Source: an uncultured Lysobacteraceae bacterium
GTDB lineage: Bacteria; Pseudomonadota; Gammaproteobacteria; Xanthomonadales; Xanthomonadaceae
Direction of reading: 5' to 3'
DNA: 39,540 bases
NCBI GenBank assembly: GCA_946480825.1
Contig: CAMLLG010000033.1
Span: 1 to 39,540 of the forward strand
Position numbers and translations under genes: made by a program. Every line of letters begins with the position of its first letter. Positions within the stretch are counted from its first letter, which is position 1. This document shows positions 7,607-14,736 of the stretch, piece after piece. The notes beneath the pieces are model-generated. The model was not told where the DNA came from. It worked only from the letters and a program-made list of their open reading frames with translations, and did not search any database.

Positions 7607-10345
7607 TCATTCCACCTGCGCGCGCACCACTTCACCGTACCCGAGTTCGCGCACGCCGGCTTCGATCGTCTTCAGATCGCCGATGACGATCCACACCAGC
7701 TGGTCGGGCTTCACCACGCGTCCGGCTTCGGCCAGCGCCGCCGGATCCAGCGCGCGCAGGTTGTCGGCGTAATCGTAGTAGTACTCGGGTGCGCGTCCGG
7801 TGTTGACGTGATCGATCGCGGCCGACACCAGCGAATCGAGGGTCTCGAAGCGGCCCGGCAGACGCGCGATCTGGCTGCGCATGATGCTGTCGTATTCCTC
7901 GCCGACCAGCGGGCGCTCGCCGGCGACGCCGCGGATTTCCTTCAGCACTTCAATCATCGATTCCTTCGTCCTGTCGGTCTGCACCGGCGCGGTGACCACG
8001 AAGCTGCGGGTGCCGCGCACGCCGGACAGGCCGCCCGACGTGCCGTAGGACCAGTGCTTTTCCAGACGCAGATTCCGATTCAACCGCGATGTCGCCATGC
8101 CGCCGAAATTGCGCATCACCGTTTCCAGCGCGAGATCGCCGGACGTGGCGCCGTCCGGACCCAGGTGTGCGGCCACGATCACCGACTGCGGCGCGCCGGG
8201 CTTGTCGACCAGATAGACCTTGCCGCGGCCCGGCGAATTCGCCGCAGCCAGCGGCTTCGCCGGCGCCTGGCCGCCGCGCCATGTCCCGAAGCTGCGCTCC
8301 AGTTCCGGCATCAGCGTCGACAGATCGACGTCGCCGGCGACCACCAGCGTGGTGTTCGACGGCACGAACCAGCGCCGGTGCCAATCGAGCAGTGCGTCGC
8401 GCTGCAATGCCGACACCGACGCCGCGGTACCGAGACTGCCGCCAGGACGACCGTAGGGATGTTCGGCACCGTACAGCAGCGGCGGCAGCAGGCGCTGCAC
8501 CGCGCCGCCGGGATTCGCGCGCTGCTGTTCGATCGCGGCGAGCTGCTGCTTGCGCTGCAGCTCCACCATGTCCTGCGGGAACGCCGGATTGCGCGCGACA
8601 TCCGCGAGCAGATCGAGCGAACCGCCGAGGTTGGCGCGCAGCGCGGTCATGTAGACGAACGACTGATCCAGCGCGTTGCCGGTGCCCAGGGTCGCGCCGA
8701 GCGCATCGCGGTCGTCGGCGATGCGGAAGGCATCGCGCGTCGTCGTGCCCTTGAGGAACAGATCCAGCGCGAAACGCGAGGTGCCCGGCGCGGTCGCCGG
8801 GTCGGCGCCGACGCCTGCGTCGACCGCCAGCGCCATGCTCACCAGCGGCACCGAACGGCGCTCCAGCAGCACCACCTTCATGCCGTTCGACAGCGTCGCC
8901 CGCTGCATCTGCGGAAACGCGACCTTCGGCGGCGCGCCGAGCGCGGGCAGCACGCTGCGATCGAAATCGTCGCGGCCGGCAGCGAGTTTCGGGAACGGCG
9001 CCACCACCAGGGTCGCGTGATGGCGGCGCAGCCACGTCTGCGCGACCGCCTGCACCTGCGCCGGGCTCAGCCCCGCCAGATCGCGCAGGCGCTGCAGATA
9101 GGCCTCGGAATCGTCGTGATACGTCTGGCTTTCGGCCAGCACGTCGGAGCGCCCGCCGAAACCGCCGAGGCGCTCGATGCCGCGCGCGAAACCGGCGAGG
9201 AAGCGCGTGCGCGCGCGCTGCAGATCGGTCGCGGCCGGGCCCTGCTTCAGCAGCGCGGCGAGCGTGGCGTCGAGCTCACGCTCGGCGGCGACCGGATCGG
9301 CGCCCGGTTTCACGTCGACGGTGACGATGAAGGTGCTGGCGAGTTCGCCATCGTTGACGAACGCGCCGACGTTGGTCGCGAGCTGGGTCTCGAACACCAA
9401 CCGTCGATCCAGCGGTGCGCTGTCGCTGCCCGAGAGCACGCTGGCGAACAGCTCCATCGCATGCACGTCGCGCGCACCGCCCGGCGGCAGCGGCCACGCG
9501 CGATAGATGCGGTGCTGCGGCACGCGGTCCTGCATGGTGTCGCGCACGTCGCCGTCGAGCTGCGGCACCCACGCCTCCAGCCGCGGCAGCGGCGGGCCCG
9601 GCGGAATCGCCCCGAAATACTTCGTCGTCAGCGCCTTCGCCTGTTCGACGGTGATATCGCCGGCCAACGCCAGCACCGCGTTGTTCGGACCGTAGTAGGT
9701 GGCGTACCACGCCTTCACGTCTTCGAGCTTCGCCGCCTGCAGATCGTCCATGCTGCCGATCGTCGGCCAGCTGTAGGGATGCGAATACGGATACATCACC
9801 TGCAGCAGACGCTCGAAACTGCGGCCGTACGGCTGGTTCTCGCCCTGCCGCTTCTCGTTCTGGACCACGCCGCGCTCGCGCTCCAGCATCTCCTGATTGA
9901 TGTTGGCGGCCAGGAAGCCCATGCGGTCCGCTTCCAGATAAAGCGTGCGTTCCAGCGCCGACACCGGCACGTCCTCGAAGAAATTGGTGCGGTCGGTATT
10001 GGTCGTGCCGTTGCGATTGTTCGCGCCCAGATCGTCCATCGCCTCGCGGAAGCCGTGCGGATAGTTCTGGCTGCCGTTGAAGAAGAAATGCTCGAACAGA
10101 TGCGCGAACCCGGTGCGGCCACGGCGCTCATCGCGCGAACCGACGTGGTACCAGACGTTCACCGCGACGATCGGCACGCTGTGGTCCTCGTGCACCAGCA
10201 CCGTGAGCCCATTGGGCAGCACGAACTTCTCGTGCTTGATCCGCAGTTGTTCGACATCGGGAACGACCGGTGTGGCCGCGAGAGGCGCGGCGAGCGGCGC
10301 CGCGAGCGCGCAGAGGAGAACGAGGGCGGAAGCGAATCTGCGCAT
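7607..10345 (-). CDS. Secreted M16-family zinc metallopeptidase (two-domain)
   Basis: A 912-residue protein with a signal peptide (MRRFASALVLLCALAAPLAA). The first M16 unit carries the inverted zinc motif HLFEH (His82, Glu85, His86). The distal glutamate is expected in the LEADRMGFL to ERGVVQNEKR stretch. A second, non-catalytic M16 half follows (from about residue 470, GMKVVLLERRSVPLVSMALAVDAG), with the usual closing-clamp R/Y-type region near YGRPGGSLG. The length and two-half layout fit periplasmic pitrilysin-type peptidases, which degrade peptides of a few kDa. The ATG at 10345 begins the signal peptide; the frame is open 50 codons further but without a plausible start. It runs against ybeY and corC. 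Confidence 0.9.
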   Translation of the reverse strand: MRRFASALVLLCALAAPLAAPLAATPVVPDVEQLRIKHEKFVLPNGLTVLVHEDHSVPIVAVNVWYHVGSRDERRGRTGFAHLFEHFFFNGSQNYPHGFREAMDDLGANNRNGTTNTDRTNFFEDVPVSALERTLYLEADRMGFLAANINQEMLERERGVVQNEKRQGENQPYGRSFERLLQVMYPYSHPYSWPTIGSMDDLQAAKLEDVKAWYATYYGPNNAVLALAGDITVEQAKALTTKYFGAIPPGPPLPRLEAWVPQLDGDVRDTMQDRVPQHRIYRAWPLPPGGARDVHAMELFASVLSGSDSAPLDRRLVFETQLATNVGAFVNDGELASTFIVTVDVKPGADPVAAERELDATLAALLKQGPAATDLQRARTRFLAGFARGIERLGGFGGRSDVLAESQTYHDDSEAYLQRLRDLAGLSPAQVQAVAQTWLRRHHATLVVAPFPKLAAGRDDFDRSVLPALGAPPKVAFPQMQRATLSNGMKVVLLERRSVPLVSMALAVDAGVGADPATAPGTSRFALDLFLKGTTTRDAFRIADDRDALGATLGTGNALDQSFVYMTALRANLGGSLDLLADVARNPAFPQDMVELQRKQQLAAIEQQRANPGGAVQRLLPPLLYGAEHPYGRPGGSLGTAASVSALQRDALLDWHRRWFVPSNTTLVVAGDVDLSTLMPELERSFGTWRGGQAPAKPLAAANSPGRGKVYLVDKPGAPQSVIVAAHLGPDGATSGDLALETVMRNFGGMATSRLNRNLRLEKHWSYGTSGGLSGVRGTRSFVVTAPVQTDRTKESMIEVLKEIRGVAGERPLVGEEYDSIMRSQIARLPGRFETLDSLVSAAIDHVNTGRAPEYYYDYADNLRALDPAALAEAGRVVKPDQLVWIVIGDLKTIEAGVRELGYGEVVRAQVE

Positions 10346-10619
10346 GGCGGAGGCTCGGTCGGAAAGGGGCGGCAGGAAGGTTGGAGGCGATCGGGGCCGC
10401 GCGCGCGATCCCCGATCGCCGCGGACCGTAACACCGTCGGCGACGCCGCCGACAGGGCCGGATGTCAGGGGTTGGCCGCAGGCCAGGCAGCGCAAGCGCT
10501 TGATTCTGAAGCCGATCGCCTACAGATCGCACAACGACGACCGCGGGCCCGGCATGCGCCCCCGGCCCCGGTCCGCTAAACTCACCCACTCCGCCCGCAG
10601 GGGCGATGCCAAGACGACA

Positions 10620-11531
10620 ATGTCCGAGGACGACAGTACCCGCGCGCCGGACGGCGCCGCGAAGCCCGCCGACAAGGCCGCTTCCGACAAATCCAACGGC
10701 CGCAAGGCCGACAAGGGCCGCTCCTGGCTCTCCCGCCTCAGCGCGGCCATCTCCGGCGAGCCCGACAATCAGGAAGATCTGGTCGAGCTGCTGCGCGACG
10801 TGCAGGCCGACGGCGTGATCGACGCCGACACCCTGCGGATCATGGAAGGCGCGGTCTCCATTTCCGACATGAGCGTCGGCGACATCATGGTGCCGCGCGC
10901 GCAGATGGTGGTGCTGCCGGTCGACGGCAAATTCCTCGCGCTGATGCAGGCGGTGGTCGAATCCGGCCATTCGCGCTTCCCGGTGCACGGCGAGGACCGC
11001 GACGAAATCCTCGGCATCCTGCTGGCGAAGGATCTGCTGCGCGGCGTGGTCGCCGACAATGGCCCGGGCACGGTGCGCGAACTGCTGCGCCCCGCCGTGC
11101 TGGTGCCCGAATCCAAACGCCTCGACATCCTGCTCCGCGAGTTCCGCCAGTCGCGCAATCACATGGCGATCGTGATCGACGAATACGGCGGCGTCGCCGG
11201 CCTCGTCACCATCGAGGACGTGCTGGAACAGATCGTCGGCGAGATCGACGACGAACACGACGACGCCGAAGACCCCAACGCGCTGATCGCGGCCCAGGCC
11301 GACGGCCAGTATCTGGTCGATGCGCTCACCCCGATCGCCGATTTCAACGCGCGCTTCGGCGCCGATTTCGCCGACGACGAATACGACACCATCGGCGGTC
11401 TGATCACCTCGGCCATCGGCCACCTGCCCGAAGCCGGCGAAGAACTGACGCTGGGCCGCTTCGGTTTCCGCATCGCGCACGCCGATGCCCGCCGCCTGCA
11501 CACCCTGCACGTGAGCGTGCATGCCGCGTAA
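10620..11531 (+). CDS. corC: CorC/YbeX-type CBS-domain protein
   Basis: A 303-residue cytoplasmic protein. After an Ala/Lys-rich N-terminal tail, residues about 75-195 form a CBS pair (SVGDIMVPRAQMVVLPVDG, HSRFPVHGEDRDEILGILLAKDLL, MAIVIDEYGGVAGLVTIEDVLEQIVGEI). The C-terminal CorC_HlyC domain follows, with YLVDALTPIADFNARFG and DTIGGLITSAIGHLPEAGE. It is the ybeX member of the ybeZ-ybeY-ybeX set, linked to magnesium homeostasis and ribosome function. Here it is cut off from ybeZY by the opposite-strand M16 gene and must use its own promoter. Its 3' end overlaps the next gene by 11 nt. Confidence 0.92.
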   Translation: MSEDDSTRAPDGAAKPADKAASDKSNGRKADKGRSWLSRLSAAISGEPDNQEDLVELLRDVQADGVIDADTLRIMEGAVSISDMSVGDIMVPRAQMVVLPVDGKFLALMQAVVESGHSRFPVHGEDRDEILGILLAKDLLRGVVADNGPGTVRELLRPAVLVPESKRLDILLREFRQSRNHMAIVIDEYGGVAGLVTIEDVLEQIVGEIDDEHDDAEDPNALIAAQADGQYLVDALTPIADFNARFGADFADDEYDTIGGLITSAIGHLPEAGEELTLGRFGFRIAHADARRLHTLHVSVHAA

Positions 11532-12756
11532 GCCCGTGCAGCGCAAACCCGTTCACCGCGCGCGTCGCCTGCTGATCGGGCTCTGCGCGCTGTGCTTCGC
11601 GCTCGCGGCGCAGGCCGCGCCGCGGATCGGCGTGGCGACGATGCAACCGGGCGAGATCTTCTTCGAACGCTTCGGTCACAACGCCATCGTGGTCGACGAC
11701 GCATCTCGCGACGGCCGCGAAACGGGCGAAGCGCTGTCCTACAACTTCGGCTACTTCGACATGGAAGAAGCCGGCTTCATGGGCCGCTTCATCAAGGGCG
11801 ACATGCGCTATTACCTCGCGCGCCTGCCATGGCGCGACGATCTGCAGTACTACCTCGACAGCGGCCGCGGCGTGCGCATCCAGTGGCTCGACCTCACGCC
11901 GGCGCAGGCCGAGGCGATGGCCGCCGCGCTGGCGGAGAACGCGAAGCCCGAGAACGCGCGCTACCGCTACGACTACTTCACCGACAACTGCGCCACCCGC
12001 GTGCGCGACGCCGTCGACCGCGCGCTCGGCGGCGCGCTGAAGCCGCAGCTCGTTTCGCGCTCGCAGGGCAACACCTATCGCAGCGAGGCCGTGCGCCTCG
12101 CCAGTCCCGCACCGTGGATGTGGCTGGGCTTCGACATCGGCCTCGGCCCGTCCGCAGACCAACCGTTGTCGCGCTGGGAGGACGCCTACGTGCCGATGCG
12201 CCTCGCCGACAGTCTGCGCGAAGCGCGCCTGCCCGACGGTCGCCCGCTGGTGCGCGCGGAGGAAGATATCGCACCGCACCGCATCGCGCCGGAACCGGCC
12301 GAATTCGTATTCGTGTGGTGGCGCTGGTTGCTCGCCGGCCTCGTCATCGCCGCGCTGTGGAGCGTCTGGCGTTCGCGCGCGCCGCGCATGGCCGCCGGCG
12401 CCGCGACGTTGTTCTGGCTCGCCTCCGCGACGCTCGGCACGGTCATGCTGCTGGTGTGGCTCGGCACCGAACACCGCTTCGGCTGGGCCAACCGCAACCT
12501 GCTGCTCCTCAGCCCCCTGTGCTGGCTGCTGCTGCCCGGCGGCTGGCGCCTGCTGCGCGGTCGCGCACCCGGACGCCTGTTCCGCATCGCGCTCGCGGCC
12601 ATCACGATCGGCGCCGTCCTCGCCCCCTTCGCGCACTGGTTCGCCGCCGTCCCGCAGACCAACGGCCACTGGATCGCCCTGCTGCTGCCGATCCATGCCG
12701 CGTTCGGCATCGCCTGGCTGCGCCCGCAGGATCGCAACCCGTACACCGCCCCGTAG
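11521..12756 (+). CDS. DUF4105 (Lnb N-terminal) domain membrane protein
   Basis: A 411-residue protein. A signal sequence (RRLLIGLCALCFALAAQAA) precedes a periplasmic domain of about 200 residues with FFERFGHNAIVV and YFTDNCATRVRDAVD. The conserved His and Cys of these two motifs suggest a papain-like (NlpC/P60-related) active site. About five transmembrane helices follow from residue 260 (FVFVWWRWLLAGLVIAALW onward). The catalytic prediction is inference; no DUF4105 activity is assigned from the sequence. It overlaps corC by 11 nt and occupies the position where lnt often follows corC in other gammaproteobacteria. Its TAG stop lies in the GTAG head of a REP element. Confidence 0.8.
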   Translation: MPRKPVQRKPVHRARRLLIGLCALCFALAAQAAPRIGVATMQPGEIFFERFGHNAIVVDDASRDGRETGEALSYNFGYFDMEEAGFMGRFIKGDMRYYLARLPWRDDLQYYLDSGRGVRIQWLDLTPAQAEAMAAALAENAKPENARYRYDYFTDNCATRVRDAVDRALGGALKPQLVSRSQGNTYRSEAVRLASPAPWMWLGFDIGLGPSADQPLSRWEDAYVPMRLADSLREARLPDGRPLVRAEEDIAPHRIAPEPAEFVFVWWRWLLAGLVIAALWSVWRSRAPRMAAGAATLFWLASATLGTVMLLVWLGTEHRFGWANRNLLLLSPLCWLLLPGGWRLLRGRAPGRLFRIALAAITIGAVLAPFAHWFAAVPQTNGHWIALLLPIHAAFGIAWLRPQDRNPYTAP

Positions 12757-12824
12757 GAGGGCCTTCAGGCCCGATCTCTTGATCTTGATCTCATCGCAGA
12801 GATCGGGGCTAAAGCCCCTCCTAC
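12753..12824. repeat. Inverted pair of GTAG-type REP elements, upstream side of RAYT
   Basis: The left REP GTAGGAGGGCCTTCAGGCCC (12753-12772) and an inverted right REP ending CCCCTCCTAC (12805-12824) flank a spacer with GATCTCTTGATCTTGATCTC. The same paired structure recurs at 13420-13491. GTAG-headed palindromes of this kind are established in Stenotrophomonas as RAYT-associated REPs. The first GTAG supplies the TAG stop of the preceding gene. Confidence 0.9.
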
Positions 12825-12861
12825 GAACCGCAGCACATCGCCATTCCACGATCGCCACCCC

Positions 12862-12881
12862 GTAGGAGGGCCTTCAGGCCC
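12862..12881. repeat. Single GTAG-type REP
   Basis: Exact copy of the 20-nt left REP unit seen at 12753 and 13420, lacking an inverted partner. The remaining sequence up to the RAYT start at 12968 shows no further recognisable feature. Confidence 0.85.
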
Positions 12882-12967
12882 GAGCTTTCCCGTCCTCGGA
12901 AAACACCTACCTCCAACCGCGGCCTTACCTGATTCCGCTAACGCCGGCATCCACCCATCCTGCCCGG

Positions 12968-13423
12968 ATGAACCACGGACACCATCGACTTCGCAAAGGC
13001 CGCGTTTCGCGACCGGGCCAGATCTATCTGATCACCTTCTGCACCCACGCACGCAAACCGATCTTCCGCGATCAGGACATCGCCGCCGATGCGGTCGCCG
13101 CACTGCTCGAATCCCGGCACTGGACCGGCGCGCACCTCATGGCATGGGTATTGATGCCCGATCACTGGCACGGCCTGATACAGCTCGATACGGATATTTC
13201 TCTCTCGCCACTGATCGGCAAGCTGAAAGGCGCAAGCGCCCGCATATTGGGCCAGCGTCATCCGCACACCCGGCGTGTCTGGCAGGACAGCTTCCACGAT
13301 CGCGCGCTGCGCGCCGAAGAAGACCTGCAGGCCGTTGCGGACTACATCCTCAACAACCCCGTGCGTGCGGGCCTGGTCGACACCGCCGATGCCTACGAAT
13401 TCTCACGCGGCCTCCCCCCGTAG
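12968..13423 (+). CDS. REP-associated tyrosine transposase (RAYT)
   Basis: A 151-residue, apparently complete Y1-transposase-like protein of the IS200/IS605-related RAYT family. The HUH motif is His66-Trp67-His68 in VLMPDHWHGLIQL. The candidate catalytic Tyr126 lies in VADYILNNPVRAGLV, the family signature, and RRVWQDSFHDRALR lies between them. RAYTs bind and cut single-stranded REP sequences and are domesticated, single-copy proteins thought to spread REPs. The gene sits between two near-identical inverted REP pairs, the expected REPtron layout, and its own TAG stop lies in the downstream GTAG. Nothing looks truncated. Confidence 0.93.
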   Translation: MNHGHHRLRKGRVSRPGQIYLITFCTHARKPIFRDQDIAADAVAALLESRHWTGAHLMAWVLMPDHWHGLIQLDTDISLSPLIGKLKGASARILGQRHPHTRRVWQDSFHDRALRAEEDLQAVADYILNNPVRAGLVDTADAYEFSRGLPP

Positions 13424-13491
13424 GAGGGCCTTCAGGCCCGATCTCTTGATCTTGATCTCAACGCAAAGCTCGGGGCTGAAGCCCCTCCTAC
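13420..13491. repeat. Inverted pair of GTAG-type REP elements, downstream side of RAYT
   Basis: It has the same left REP and the same GATCTCTTGATCTTGATCTC spacer start as 12753-12824. It differs at a handful of positions (for example GGGGCTGAAGCCCC instead of GGGGCTAAAGCCCC in the right arm). Together the two pairs bracket the RAYT gene as direct repeats of an inverted-repeat unit. Confidence 0.9.
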
Positions 13492-13551
13492 GAACCAACG
13501 CACACCCGCCCACGCTTGCCCCACTCGCCCGATCACGGCACGATGCCGCGC

Positions 13552-14559
13552 ATGAGCACGCCCACCATCGCCCCCGCACCGACGCTGCCGCACTGCGTCG
13601 TGAACTGCGCCGTCTACCGCGACGGCGTCCGCACCGACATCGGCCTCGACCAGATCAGCGACGTGCTCGCGGTCGACGACGCCAGCTTCGTCTGGGTCGG
13701 CCTGTACGAGCCCGAAGAAACCCTGCTCGACAAACTCCAGGAAGAGTTCTCCCTGCACGACCTCGCCATCGAGGACGCCAACCACGCGCACCAGCGCCCG
13801 AAGATCGAGGCCTACGGCAATTCGCTGTTCCTCGCCGTGCACACCGCGCAACTGGTCGACAACCATGTCCGCTTCGGCGAAACCCACGCCTTCGTCGGCC
13901 CGCGCTTTCTGGTGACCGTGCGCCACGGCGCGTCGCTGTCGTACCGCCACGTCCGTGCCCGCTTCGAACGCGAACCCGAACTGCTGGCGCAGGGCCCGGC
14001 GTTCGCGCTGTACGGCATCCTCGATTTCATCGTCGACAACTACCAGCCCATCGTCAACGAATTCCGCGACGAACTGAACGCGCTGGAGCACGAGATCCTC
14101 GCCTCCTCGTGGCGCAAGGACACCATCGTCAAACTCTACGAACTGAAGAAGGAACTCACCCAGCTGCGGCTCGCGATCGCGCCGCTGCAGGACATCCTGG
14201 CCCAGCTCACGCGCACCCAGATGACCCAGGTGACCGACGAAGCCAAACTTTATTTCCGCGACGTGCTCGACCACGTCGTCCGCCTCAACGACGCCATCGA
14301 CACCCTGCGCGAAATGCTCAGTGCCGCGATGAGCGTCAACCTCTCGCTGGTCACCATCCAGCAGGGCGAAACCGTCAAGAAACTCGCCGGCTGGGCCGCC
14401 CTGCTCGCCGCGCCCACGCTGATCGCCAGCTGGTACGGCATGAACTTCGAACACATGCCCGAACTGCACGGCAAATACAGCTACTGGATTCTCATCGGCA
14501 CCGTCGTGACCGTCTGCGTGGTGCTGTACCGCTATCTCAGGAAGGTGCGGTGGCTGTAG
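13552..14559 (+). CDS. corA: CorA-family divalent metal ion transporter
   Basis: A protein of about 335 residues with the CorA layout: a cytoplasmic alpha/beta N-terminal domain, a long stalk helix (YELKKELTQLRLAIAPLQDILAQL), and two C-terminal transmembrane helices. The first helix ends in the selectivity motif YGMNFEHMPEL and the second is YWILIGTVVTVCVVLYRYL. It forms a pentameric inner-membrane channel for Mg2+ (or Co2+/Ni2+, or zinc efflux in ZntB-type members; GMN followed by a long acidic loop fits CorA). ATG codons at 13543 and 13552 are both possible and neither has a clear ribosome site. The TAG stop lies in a REP head. Confidence 0.9.
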   Translation: MSTPTIAPAPTLPHCVVNCAVYRDGVRTDIGLDQISDVLAVDDASFVWVGLYEPEETLLDKLQEEFSLHDLAIEDANHAHQRPKIEAYGNSLFLAVHTAQLVDNHVRFGETHAFVGPRFLVTVRHGASLSYRHVRARFEREPELLAQGPAFALYGILDFIVDNYQPIVNEFRDELNALEHEILASSWRKDTIVKLYELKKELTQLRLAIAPLQDILAQLTRTQMTQVTDEAKLYFRDVLDHVVRLNDAIDTLREMLSAAMSVNLSLVTIQQGETVKKLAGWAALLAAPTLIASWYGMNFEHMPELHGKYSYWILIGTVVTVCVVLYRYLRKVRWL

Positions 14560-14577
14560 GGCGGGCTCAAGCCCGCC
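14556..14577. repeat. GTAG-type REP variant at the corA stop codon
   Basis: GTAG (14556-14559) is followed by GGCGGGCT (14560-14567), a CA loop and AGCCCGCC (14570-14577; the first arm shares the last G of GTAG). The TAG at 14557-14559 is the corA stop. The hairpin may also serve as a transcription end signal. Confidence 0.8.
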
Positions 14578-14587
14578 GTCATGCTCT

Positions 14588-14615
14588 TGTAGGAGCGCCG
14601 GAAGGCGCGACCGAC
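14588..14615. repeat. REP copy, left flank of the restriction operon
   Basis: A 28-nt sequence starting TGTAGGAGCGCCGGAAGGCG. Its exact reverse complement lies at 22066-22093 on the other side of the mrr-hsdMSR operon. A further GTGG-headed, imperfect variant follows at about 14654-14675. The rest of the 14560-14736 gap has no gene. Confidence 0.88.
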
Positions 14616-14736
14616 TGCGGAAATTCTGTCCGCAGCCCGTCGCGGTAGCCCCTGTGGGAGCGACGCAAGCGACAGATCGGACCGCTCTACCATTGTCGTC
14701 GAAACATTCTAAACAGGCTCTCAGATTGCTTGAATT

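Noticed and set aside
7580..10579. Open plus-strand frame of 999 codons
   Set aside because: It is the exact antisense of the M16 peptidase, with low-complexity Arg/His composition and no recognisable domain.
12751..14680. Possible CRISPR array or IS element
   Set aside because: The repeats are palindromic REPs at irregular spacing without unique equal-length spacers, and the RAYT is a domesticated single gene rather than an insertion sequence with its own ends.
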